From: Oopsacas minuta
Lineage: Eukaryota; Porifera; Hexactinellida; Lyssacinosida; Leucopsacidae
DNA: 64,000 bases
NCBI GenBank assembly: GCA_024704765.1
Contig: JAKMXF010000014.1
Location: forward strand, 1 to 64,000
Direction: 5' to 3'
Part shown: piece after piece, positions 1-8,779 of the stretch
How the letters are laid out: every line of letters starts with the position of its first letter
How positions within the stretch are numbered: the stretch's first letter is position 1
Program-made: the position numbers and the translations under genes
The notes under the pieces: generated by a model
What the model saw: the letters and a program-made list of their open reading frames with translations, nothing else
Told to the model about the DNA's origin: nothing
The model's database searches: none

Positions 1-549
1 AAGGAATAATCGATCAAACTGGTAACAAATGTCTTTACGTTAGTTGTATCGATCAAGCAGATAAATATCGTCTGCTATTCGACCTTAAAGATCGAATAAC
101 TTCCATTTATCCGAATTACAAGCGAATTTTTGTCCGAATCAGCTAATAGCGTCGGTGAGCAATTACAAAAACCTAATGTAAAACCTCCTAAACATATTTG
201 TAACAAATCTAACTCAGGAATGTCTTTGGAAATGCAACCTTTAAGCACCAATATGTTTGATGCAGATAATGACATAATCACAGAGATCGATTCTGAGAGA
301 CCGCATTCAAAATCCATTTGTGTAACCACCCCTGTTGAACTATCAAACTCAAAATTTACTCACCCGCAATCAGATCTTGATTTCCTTTCAAATTTAAATA
401 AAGATCAATTAATTATGCTGCTAGAGGACATGTGCAATGACAAAAATATTCGTAAGGATTGTATTAGAGCTCATAAGAGGCTATTTCCTGAGAATTCAAC
501 AATTTTGCTGCCAAAAGAGAAAAAATCCAAGAAGAAGAAGAAGAAATAG
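1..549 (+). CDS. C-terminal part of an unidentified gene, with a frame break
   Basis: I do not recognise this protein. One open frame runs from the window edge (base 3) to about 146 and reads as ordinary protein (…LLFDLKDRITSIYPNYK). The frame open from about 100 to 549 continues it, so the two join only if one base is gained or lost near 126-131, at a run of five T. The second part is polar, contains a helical stretch (LSNLNKDQLIMLLEDM) and ends in a lysine tail (EKKSKKKKKK) before TAG at 547-549. The upstream end lies outside the window. The homopolymer position makes an assembly error plausible; a real frameshift would make this a pseudogene. No ATG starts the second part, which supports its being a continuation or final exon rather than a separate small gene. 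Confidence 0.45.
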
Positions 550-1436
550 TTTTACAGTAACGAAATTGCAATATCATACTATAATTTGGAGAAAAAGCAC
601 AACATTTTTCAAATATTTTCCTTGACTTCTTATTAAAATCTCGGCATAATTCCTGCATACAGGGAGGTTGGCAAGTAGCAATGTTGCAAAAAAACTGTTG
701 CATGGAAATAGGCAAATGTTCTAGTAGTTATTGGTTCCGATTCTGTCATAAGACCTTGACAAACCCCCAGCACCTGAAGAAATAGGGAAAAAAGACAGGA
801 TTACTGATATTGTAAATGTGTTTCATTTAGTTACCCCTAACGTTTGAACCGATATCAATCCCTAACAAATAATGACATACTTAGTTTGCAACTAATATGA
901 GGTCATAAAATGATTTTTTCATTGGAAATCACTAGTTATATCACTGCGCAGCTTTGATTCTCTTGCTACACATAACCCTTTGAATGCTTAATCTATGACA
1001 ATTTTATGACCAACTAATATGATTTAATATTTAATGAATGATGAATTTTCATTGTGGATCATGGACTCAATCTCATAAGATATATCATCACAGCTGCGAA
1101 TTAGTCAAATTATTATATTCCGATGATTCCATCGAGATTGTTCAGGAAATTGTTACATCAATATTTAATGTTACAATGTAGAATGGAATTTAGTGTGATT
1201 GCAAGACTTTTCCAATACTTCCCCCATTTCATATAAATAGTTCATTATCTAAACCTCTCGCATAGTTGTCAAGTTCACGGATCCAACATGAGGATTACAC
1301 TATTGTAGAAAATGTGGGAAAGTCCTGCAATCACATAAACTCACTTCTACACTGTAATTACAAAATACACATCTAATTATTCTGGAATTACTTTATTATT
1401 AGTATTGGTTGATATAAATCCGAATCTAGCAACATA
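550..1436. other. Intergenic, AT-rich
   Basis: I see no gene here. The only structure is the inverted repeat at 1171-1361, described separately. It ends about 75 bases before the GTPase start codon. Confidence 0.6.
1171..1361. repeat. Imperfect inverted repeat, MITE-like
   Basis: The arm at 1171-1216 and the arm at 1313-1361 are imperfect reverse complements. Both contain a core like GTGTGATTGCA/ATGTGATTGCA followed by GACTTT. They are separated by about 95 bases. No clear target duplication was found. It lies immediately upstream of the GTPase gene and could contribute promoter sequence (inference). Confidence 0.5.
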
Positions 1437-2213
1437 ATGGGTAATATAATGGGTAATACACAGGGAGGTACAGTCGCCAGAAAGAAAGACTACAAGAATT
1501 ATACGGTTATGTTGGTTGGGAAAATGGGTGCTGGAAAGAGCAGTCTTGGAAACTTTCTACTGAAGAAAGATTATTTTGAAGCTGCAGACAGTTTGGCACG
1601 AGTAACAGATAAGAACATGTGTGGGTTTAGGGATCTACCTGGTGATCTTAATCTAAGGATTATCGACACTCCAGGATTTGGAGACTTTAGGGAAAGCGCG
1701 GAAGTCAAGAGGGACCTGGCTGATGCTTTCTATGAAGCTAAAGATGGTGTGGATGCGTTTCTGTTTGTGATAAGTGCAACTGAACGAATCGGAAAAGAAA
1801 TGGTTTCACATTTCGAAATGTTCGCAAACTTTATGGAACATGAACATTTCTACGACTACGTAATACCTGTGTTTACTAAGGTTGACTTAAAGTTAGAGAA
1901 AAGAGGCGAAAAAGACATCTACTCCTATGAGAAGCAAGAGCGCTTAATTTATGGTGAACTGCAGAACGAACAACTAAAAATATTCAATGAGAAAATAATT
2001 GAAAAGGCAAAGCAGAAATGGATGTGTATCTCCTGTACATGTACCGAGGACGATTTCTACTATGATGTCATCACTAAAAAATTGATTCAAACAATTGAGG
2101 GTATTCGCATTCAATCACACGGAATGGTTTGTACAACTAGGATCATGGAAAAAGCGAAAGATATTGATGAAAAGGAGAGGGCTAAAAATCAAAGAGATAG
2201 TGGAAAGAGATAA
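1437..2213 (+). CDS. GIMAP/AIG1-like septin-family GTPase
   Basis: This single-exon gene encodes 258 residues with a P-loop GTPase domain of the AIG1/GIMAP type. G1 is GKMGAGKSS (about 28-36), G3 is DTPGFGD (about 77-83) and a G4-like FTKVD lies near 146-150. The final 60 residues are highly charged and likely helical. GIMAP proteins are membrane-associated GTPases with roles in immune-cell survival in vertebrates and are expanded in several invertebrates; the function here is unknown. There is no C-terminal membrane anchor. Instead the N-terminus MGNIMGN fits the PROSITE N-myristoylation pattern from the first Met, and again from Met5 (MGNTQGG), so lipid anchoring is plausible but unproven. 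G4 departs from the usual (T/N)KxD spacing of vertebrate GIMAPs only in context. Confidence 0.82.
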   Translation: MGNIMGNTQGGTVARKKDYKNYTVMLVGKMGAGKSSLGNFLLKKDYFEAADSLARVTDKNMCGFRDLPGDLNLRIIDTPGFGDFRESAEVKRDLADAFYEAKDGVDAFLFVISATERIGKEMVSHFEMFANFMEHEHFYDYVIPVFTKVDLKLEKRGEKDIYSYEKQERLIYGELQNEQLKIFNEKIIEKAKQKWMCISCTCTEDDFYYDVITKKLIQTIEGIRIQSHGMVCTTRIMEKAKDIDEKERAKNQRDSGKR

Positions 2214-2837
2214 AAAGATTTGTTGTTGGGTTGCTGTTGCATTTCCTGATCAATGATATGCAGGGACAGGAAATTGATGAAATTTTCGGAGAAAATACTG
2301 AAATGCAGAAAAATGAAAAAGAAAAACGCAAGGCTGGAGGTAAAGACACTGATACTGGTGGGGCTTCTGGTAACGCTGGTGATCTGAGGAAGGCTGGTAT
2401 GAATTCGTGAAAAAATCATGAAAAATGTGCATTTTGCAGTATGTTAGGCTCAATGTGGATAAAAGTTGAGCATTATAAAATTTCTAGTTATTATCTCCAA
2501 GTAACCGACTGACCGACACTGAAAATTTTTAACGAGTAACCGACACTGAAAATTTTGTCGGTTTAGCAAATTGCGGATTATTATGCATGTGAATTTGTAT
2601 AATCGGAAGCTATTTCAGATCAAAAACACTATCAGGTTAGACTCTGTTAGAGTATTATTCCGGATTATACAGGTGTTGGTTTGTACAGTTCCCACTGTAC
2701 AATATATAGGGAGAATAAACCACGAATACAAATAACGAGTAAAGTATGAGTGATATAATAGAGAATATAAGTAGAGCGTTGTTTTTAGTATTGAGACCAG
2801 AATATCTGTTCATTATGGTTGGGTTCCTCAGTAATAA
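2214..2837 (+). other. 3' flank of the GTPase with a short lysine-rich open stretch
   Basis: A 50-codon frame (ATG 2258, stop 2408-2410) reads as a charged tail rich in E, K and G. It is out of frame with the GTPase, and I could not find a splice that joins them. It may be an old C-terminal extension cut off by a frameshift. The rest holds a short direct repeat around 2505-2560 (GTAACCGAC…ACTGAAAATTTT twice) and nothing else that I can support. Confidence 0.3.
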
Positions 2838-3600
2838 TTATGAATTATTGATCCTTCCTTCAGGGCAGATTGTATTTCCTGTAGGATATAAACTATCTCC
2901 TCTCTCTTCCTCCTTCCTTACCAAAATTGTGGATAAACCCTTCTTCATAAGATTGCAATATTCATCAAGAAAATTGAAAAGGATAGTAACAAACCAGCCT
3001 TCACCGCGTGGAATAATTTCTCTAATCAGCTGATAATAATATGTGAAGATACAACACAAAAATTTCGGAAAGACAATACAATAACCCCCTTAGATGTTAA
3101 TTGTGCATCTCTAGTACCCAAAATATTGCCAATAAACGAATGGAATGTGAGATCTGAATTCAAACAATGAACTTTGTTATTTCTCCTTTCAGCAATATAT
3201 AAATTGTATTCATTTCTGTTTAACAATCAATTCCTATCGGTCTATTAAATGCAATTCATTCTTCCCTTTCCCCTCCAACGGATTGTAGATATTTCCCTTC
3301 TGTAGAATAAACAATGAAATGATTAGAAATTTAGAATTAAACTGAGTGACATACACCTGGTTCTGATTGATACGAATAAGATATGAAGTATGCAATGGCT
3401 CTGGAGGTCGTTATATCTGCATGCATAACTTGTACGAATTTAACCTGTTCCAGCATCAAAATTTTGTACAGAAATACACTGTTCCATTCCCAATACTAAT
3501 CCTTCTTAACAAACACGGATATATCGAGATATCATGCTTGCCAACCATCCAAGTATTCACATCATCTCAAGGGAAATAGTTACAAAGGGTAGATAGTATG
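2838..3600 (-). pseudogene. Decayed coiled-coil/NHL gene (propeller part only)
   Basis: Reading the minus strand in several frames gives successive segments of the NHL family seen elsewhere in the window. In gene order they are: near 3380-3340, RINQNQVYVTQFNSK (intact copies: CISQNKVFVTQLFG); near 3300, EGKYLQSVGGEGKNELH (EGKLIKSVGSYGNGEAQ); 3200-3080, NLYIAERRNNKVHCLNSDL (NVYVCDSDNKRVQILT-L); and 3040-2950, LIREIIPRGEG…FLDEYCNLM (RLITRGxGK…DIDRDYNIIM). Stops and frame changes separate them, and no coiled-coil part is recognisable. Divergence from the intact genes is greater than among A, B, C, D, F and G, so this is an old copy. It lies 400 bases upstream of gene A in the opposite orientation. 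Confidence 0.75.
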
Positions 3601-3807
3601 AACTACCGCTTATATCAAGTCAGAAATTGTACCAATATGACCCCAAACCGTCAAAGTAACTTAAAGTACACCGGGGTTATATCGAACTCAGCTTATATCT
3701 AAGTAACTATCCAGGGCATTAAGTGCTCCTCATTTTTGGGAGCGCGCTCCTTTAATGCTCTGTAATTTTCACAGTCCCTTGTGCTTCAATATAACAGGAG
3801 TTGACTG
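3595..3807. mobile_element. Pogo-like MITE with a nested palindromic insert
   Basis: The right end reads …ATAACAGGAGTTGACTG and is followed by TA. The body (ACCGTCAAAGTA… then TATATCGAACTC) matches the element at 10472-10608. Relative to that copy it carries about 49 extra bases at 3714-3762, which form a palindrome (GGCATTAAGTGCTCC … GGAGCGCGCTCC … TAATGCTCTG). Terminal inverted repeats with a TA target are typical of Tc1/mariner-pogo derived non-autonomous elements. No transposase frame is present. The left end is degraded. Confidence 0.6.
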
Positions 3808-3996
3808 TAATTATTATTCTTGGAGAAATTCGATATACCATAGAATGCTATGGATATACCTAGAAATATATTATTAGAATATTACTATATTTGGCAAACA
3901 ATTTGGGGCCACGATTCGTATGCTTATAAGTATATCTCAAATTACAACTATATATTGTATTATATCTCAAAATAATAAAATTCGAAGGATATAGAC

Positions 3997-5259
3997 ATGG
4001 CTAGTGTAGCTGGAAACAGAAACTTTATCAAACAAGCAAAAGAGAGTAGAAAGAAGATTAGAGACTGCTTCAAGAGGTCACATGAAGCTCTACAACTCAG
4101 AGAGTTTATCCTCCTCGCTCGTATTGATGAAATCGAGAAAAATTATAATAACAAAAATAAGGAAATGAATTCATTGGTCGAAGCTTTGAATAAAGAGATG
4201 ACACAAACTACAGAGATTCTTAACGCTAACAAACTCACTGACGTTCATAAAATAATTCAATCAACTATTAACAAGAAGATAACAGAACTAGCAGCTGAGA
4301 CAGACAGTAGTATTGAGTTTGAATGGAATAATCAATTCGAGACTGACATAGAACAGCTAGGGAGTATTAAGCTTAACGGTCAAACTTACATATCTCCCAC
4401 CCAAACCTTCCCTCCTCAAGTGAAGCCTGTTGTACCTAACTACAAGGCTAAACAGCTGCCTATTGCTCACTGCTGTAAGAATTCAAAGAGAAGAGTTCCA
4501 AGAGAATTGAACGGTCCCAGAGGTATAGCAGTACATTACCAAACTGGAAACATTTACATAGCTGATATGTTTAACCATCGTGTACAAGTATTTACCAGTA
4601 ACGGAAACTATCTCTTCATGTTCAGTGAGAAGATGAACAAACCAATTGGTATCTGTATATCTCGGAATAAAGTGTTTGTTACACAATGCTTTGGTCTTAA
4701 TAAGTACGAGCTAGAAGGGAAACTAATCAAGAGTGTTGGTAGTTATGGGAATGGAGAAGCTCAGTTCTTCTATCCACACGGACTAGATGTCTCTGATGGA
4801 AATTGCAATGTGTATGTATGTGATTCTGATAATAAAAGAGTTCAAATATTAACTCAAGAACTCAAGTTCCATTCCATACTAGGAATAGACTTGTTTAAGT
4901 ATCCATTTGACGTTAAGGTTACAACAGACAGAGTATTGGTGCTAGATAGAAGTGATCCGTGTATGTTTGTGTTCAATTCAGATCACGTTCTAACCAACAG
5001 ACTGATAACTAGAGGTGCTGGCAAACAAACAAACGATCCATTCTGTTTCGACATAGACAGAGACTATAACATCATTATGAGTGACAACGGTAATCACTGT
5101 GTGTACGTATTCAATCAAGAGGGAGAACAGATAAACAAGTTTGGGAAGAAAGGTCAGGGTATCGGCGAGTTTATTGGTCCATTTGGAATAGCACTAGACA
5201 ACACAGGACACATTATAGTTGTATGCCATAAGAATACTTATTGTCTACAATTCTTTTAA
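3997..5259 (+). CDS. Coiled-coil/NHL propeller protein, paralogue A
   Basis: This is a 420-residue single-exon protein. Residues about 10-125 are an N-terminal helical coiled coil (QAKESRKKIRDCFKRSHEAL…). A linker with FPPQVKPVVP follows, then six NHL blades at about 168-207, 209-245, 249-293, 296-335, 340-380 and 383-420, ending CLQFF. No RING, B-box or signal peptide is present, so it resembles the C-terminal half of TRIM2/3/71 or Brat-type proteins rather than a full TRIM E3. NHL propellers bind RNA or protein through one face. Compared with the paralogues, differences concentrate at residues 191-195, 231-232, 250, 258-259, 276-279, 318, 347-349, 364-366 and 393-396, equivalent positions in successive blades. 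It alone lacks two residues in blade 2 (FGLNKYE against FGHCINKYE). Function unknown; cytosolic recognition is an inference. Confidence 0.85.
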   Translation: MASVAGNRNFIKQAKESRKKIRDCFKRSHEALQLREFILLARIDEIEKNYNNKNKEMNSLVEALNKEMTQTTEILNANKLTDVHKIIQSTINKKITELAAETDSSIEFEWNNQFETDIEQLGSIKLNGQTYISPTQTFPPQVKPVVPNYKAKQLPIAHCCKNSKRRVPRELNGPRGIAVHYQTGNIYIADMFNHRVQVFTSNGNYLFMFSEKMNKPIGICISRNKVFVTQCFGLNKYELEGKLIKSVGSYGNGEAQFFYPHGLDVSDGNCNVYVCDSDNKRVQILTQELKFHSILGIDLFKYPFDVKVTTDRVLVLDRSDPCMFVFNSDHVLTNRLITRGAGKQTNDPFCFDIDRDYNIIMSDNGNHCVYVFNQEGEQINKFGKKGQGIGEFIGPFGIALDNTGHIIVVCHKNTYCLQFF

Positions 5260-5893
5260 CTTTATTTGATTTAGCGATTTGTGTCAATAGTGAACATAGA
5301 TATGAATAGGCTACTTTTTTGATAAATTCTTCATTTTTTCTTTTCTTTTGTGATTTATTATCCCTCAATTTATGCTATTTATCTTCTAAGGTTTTTGTAG
5401 GACATTCGTTGCGATAGTTGTAAGAATATTTTTTGTATAGTTATTATACTTAACAAATCTAGCGTTAGAAGTATTCTACATATTAATTCTCTTATAAAGA
5501 ATTCCTATAATACTCCAGCACACGTACACAGTACACTTTTAAGTACAACTGTACCACACAGCTATTATCATTGCCTATTCCCTCACATATATTAGTATGT
5601 CATTATAGTCTATTAATTTTACAGGATTCAATTTGAGTTTGAAATTGATCCACTATTATCCTATGTCGTATATGAGAATCCTGCATCAGGCATGCCCTTT
5701 GGGACGAGATTTGCAAGGGGGCATTTCCACCTAGGTGCCCCCTCCCATTCAAGAAATGGGATGGGAGTTGGAGTAGCACTTTTCATATGGAAATCCTGTG
5801 GGAATGGGATGGAAATTACATCAACATTTAATTCCCACGGCAACCTGGATTTTGATTTATCCATATTTCTAGGAGAATTTTGTAACGACACTC
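5260..5893. other. Intergenic between NHL A and ACOX1
   Basis: No gene is apparent. A GC-richer patch at about 5690-5830 includes a small hairpin (GGGGGCA … TGCCCCC, 5717-5742) directly upstream of the ACOX1 start. Short open frames on both strands across this patch do not resemble any protein I know. Confidence 0.5.
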
Positions 5894-7879
5894 ATGGATG
5901 ACATAGCAAGAGAACGTGCTAACTCTAAGCTAAACACAGTAGAAATAACAAACTTGCTATTTGGAGGAGAATTTATAGTCCAAAGAATGGGAGAAATCCG
6001 CGGAATGATAACTAGCGATCCAGCTTTACAAATGCGAGGTTATGAATTCCTTGATAGAGAAGATAAATATGACAGAAGTGTCAAACTATCGACATACCTG
6101 CTAAAAACAAAACTCTCTGAGCTAGGCATTAATCACTATTTAGAAAAAGTTCAATTCTTTCGTGAATCATTAGGTACAGTACCACCATTCGATTTTACAG
6201 AGAGAATATTCTACAACACCGTAAACGGCCAGGGAACTCAAGAACAGAAGGACAAATGGCTACCATTAGCTGGTTCTGGTAAAATCCTTACCTGTTATGC
6301 TCAGACAGAATTAGGACACGGCACGTTCGTTAGGGGCCTTGAAACAACAGCTACATATGACTCTACTACACAAGAATTCATTATACACAGTCCTACACTA
6401 ACATCTACAAAATGGTGGTCTGGATGTCTGGGTATAGCAGCTACACACGGTATTGTAGTAGCTAGACTCATAACCAATGGAGAAGATAAGGGCACTCATA
6501 ATTTTATTGTACAGCTCAGAAGTATGGAAAATCACGAACCGTTGAAAGGTGTTATAATTGGAGATATAGGTCCTAAGTTTGGATTTGTAGAGAAAGACAA
6601 TGGATACGCTAGATTTGACCATTTCCGTATACCACGTGATAACCTGTTGATGAGATTTGCTCGTGTTGATCCAGACGGTACATACACACGACGCCTAAGC
6701 TCTAAACTAGGATATGGTAGTATGGTGCAGCTACGTGCTTTTATAACGTTTAATACATTCGAGGCATTAGCTCGTGGGACAACTATAGCTATACGTTACA
6801 GTGTAGTGCGTAGGCAAACACAGAACAGGCCAGGAGCTCTTGAAACACAGCTACTTGATTATACAAACCAGCAATTTATACTCATACCTCTATTAGCTAC
6901 TACTTACGCATTGTATTTTGTAGCTAGACGGATAATAGCATTGCTTGGTGAGACACAAGCTCAATTAGAACAAGATAACTTAACACTACTCCCCGAAATG
7001 CATGCTTCATCTGCTGGCTTGAAGGCTGTATCTACTACTGCTGTTTCTCAAGGGATTGAAGCTTGTCGTATTGCATGTGGTGGACATGGTTATTCACAGT
7101 CAAGTGGATTCCCTGAATTATACTCCAATATAAGTGCTTCAATGACATACGAGGGAGACAATAATATTCTATTATTACAAACTGCTCGTTATCTTTTAAA
7201 AATGGTGAATGAATTGAGTCATAACCCCAATCACCCTCTCTCCGATAATGTGAAATATCTAACTGATAATAACTGTATTCACAGACCTTATTCTCTCATT
7301 TTCACATCTTCCCAACAACAACTGAGTTTGTATAGAGGTATGGTACGTGCTAGCGTACATAGAGCTCATGCTAGAGTGCTAGATGGTGAGAAGAGAGGGT
7401 TGGATACATTTGACGCTTGGAACCAAGCAGCTCCTGAATTGATACAGTGTGCGGAAGCTCACACGTATTACGTCATAGCTAAATCATTTATAGAAAGTCT
7501 TGAGATGTCTGGTGTAACGAATATGTGCTTTGAGAATCAGCGTATAATGAAGAAGTTATCAGATATATTCTCGTTACATTACATGCTACAGAAATCTGGT
7601 GTGTTTATAGAGAGTGGCGTTATCCATGGTTCTGACTTAGTAGAATTGCGAGAAGTTTTAGTTAGCTTATTTGCTGAGATTCGTACTGAAGCTGTTTCAC
7701 TGGTTGATGCATTCAATTATCCTGATTTTGTACTTCGCTCTGTATTAGGAAGGAAGGATGGTGATGTGTATCGTGCCATGTGGGACTGGGTACAGGATAA
7801 TCCACGTAACAAGCATCCAGACGGTGTACACCCTGTCTACCACAAATATGTGAAGCAGTTATTAGCATCGAAATTGTAA
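5894..7879 (+). CDS. ACOX1: Peroxisomal acyl-CoA oxidase, ACOX1 type
   Basis: Acyl-CoA oxidase catalyses the first, FAD-dependent step of peroxisomal beta-oxidation, passing electrons to oxygen to give H2O2. The 661-residue protein matches the family's usual length (about 660) and aligns end to end with animal ACOX1. Recognisable blocks are CYAQTELGHGT (about 134-144), GLETTATYD (about 148-156), KWWSGCLG, GPKFG, the flavin-site region ACRIACGGHGYS (about 390-401) and the catalytic glutamate in MTYEGDN (Glu420; Glu421 in rat). The C-terminus LLASKL carries the canonical SKL peroxisomal targeting signal. Animal ACOX1 genes usually have many introns; this one is a single uninterrupted frame, so intron loss or retroposition is possible. 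No poly(A) relic was seen. A second gene of the same organelle pathway, CRAT, lies at 61.9-63.9 kb. Confidence 0.95.
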   Translation: MDDIARERANSKLNTVEITNLLFGGEFIVQRMGEIRGMITSDPALQMRGYEFLDREDKYDRSVKLSTYLLKTKLSELGINHYLEKVQFFRESLGTVPPFDFTERIFYNTVNGQGTQEQKDKWLPLAGSGKILTCYAQTELGHGTFVRGLETTATYDSTTQEFIIHSPTLTSTKWWSGCLGIAATHGIVVARLITNGEDKGTHNFIVQLRSMENHEPLKGVIIGDIGPKFGFVEKDNGYARFDHFRIPRDNLLMRFARVDPDGTYTRRLSSKLGYGSMVQLRAFITFNTFEALARGTTIAIRYSVVRRQTQNRPGALETQLLDYTNQQFILIPLLATTYALYFVARRIIALLGETQAQLEQDNLTLLPEMHASSAGLKAVSTTAVSQGIEACRIACGGHGYSQSSGFPELYSNISASMTYEGDNNILLLQTARYLLKMVNELSHNPNHPLSDNVKYLTDNNCIHRPYSLIFTSSQQQLSLYRGMVRASVHRAHARVLDGEKRGLDTFDAWNQAAPELIQCAEAHTYYVIAKSFIESLEMSGVTNMCFENQRIMKKLSDIFSLHYMLQKSGVFIESGVIHGSDLVELREVLVSLFAEIRTEAVSLVDAFNYPDFVLRSVLGRKDGDVYRAMWDWVQDNPRNKHPDGVHPVYHKYVKQLLASKL

Positions 7880-8779
7880 AAATTTATCATTTCTTGTCAT
7901 ATCGATAAATGACTATTATTTCCTAGTATTTTTGTCAAATCATACAAATTTGGGTTAACCCAAGAGATTTGTATTTGTAGTTTATTTTCTTATATGCTTA
8001 CAAATATTTGATGTATAAATTTTGATATTTTTAGAATAAACATCAAAAATACTATTTGTTTGGATAAAATGGTATTTCAATGCTTTTACGCACTATAAAT
8101 TGTCCCAAACATACTTTTATGAGTGATAATTCTTAAATTTCATATTTCCCTTAATATTTCCCTGACATTCTTTTCCTATTTGCTATGGGCGCAATTGCAA
8201 TTTCAGAGCTCCATTCAGGTTGGCGTAGTACATCTTTAAATGTGATGTATTCCCATATCGACAATTCAGTACATTTACCCTACCCATTGCATTTCCCTAT
8301 GTTATAAACAGTTATACACAGTACACGTAGTAATTATTGGAATCACATTTGACTCTGCCAGAGTATATTATTAGAGTTTAATGAGGAAAACTAACTACGC
8401 GTTATACAATACTATTCGTATGAGATGATAAAATTGTCTTATACCTCCTACTCAATATTATTACAATAAATTTAATCAAGAGACTGTGAATACGTAATAT
8501 GTCATAAGCTCTTCTAATTTATTATATACGTTTCTCCTACACATTCTATGCTATTTAGACATTAATACACGAGTTCTATAAGTTGCCCCGCGTGATAATC
8601 TGGTAGAATCCTTGGTTAGAAATAATACAATTGTTTGCTTCATAAAGATACAAATTCAACAAATATGATATCTTATAACTTCTTCATACACAATTACAGA
8701 GATATATAAATTCATTTATATTATTCTTCTCTAATACATTCCATGACTACAAGAGTGTGAGATAGGAATTCACAGAAAT
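7880..8779. other. Intergenic between ACOX1 and the SNX19-like gene
   Basis: About 900 AT-rich bases. I see no gene, RNA or clear repeat. It should contain the ACOX1 3' UTR and the promoter of the downstream gene. Confidence 0.5.

Noticed and set aside
2746-3033. 95-codon plus-strand frame
   Set aside because: It overlaps the minus-strand NHL relic, which explains the sequence better; the plus-strand protein resembles nothing.
3367-3579. Plus-strand frame ending …TIQVFTSSQGK, superficially like NHL blade 1
   Set aside because: Only a dozen residues look similar, and the rest of the region matches the family on the minus strand.
4483-4686. Repeated antisense frame (…RYTDTxxFVHLLTEHEEIVSV) opposite blade 1-2 of five NHL genes
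   Set aside because: It is a shadow of the conserved coding sequence on the other strand; it recurs only because the paralogues are similar.
5661-5901. Overlapping frames on both strands upstream of ACOX1
   Set aside because: They reflect a GC-richer stop-poor patch, and neither product has recognisable features.
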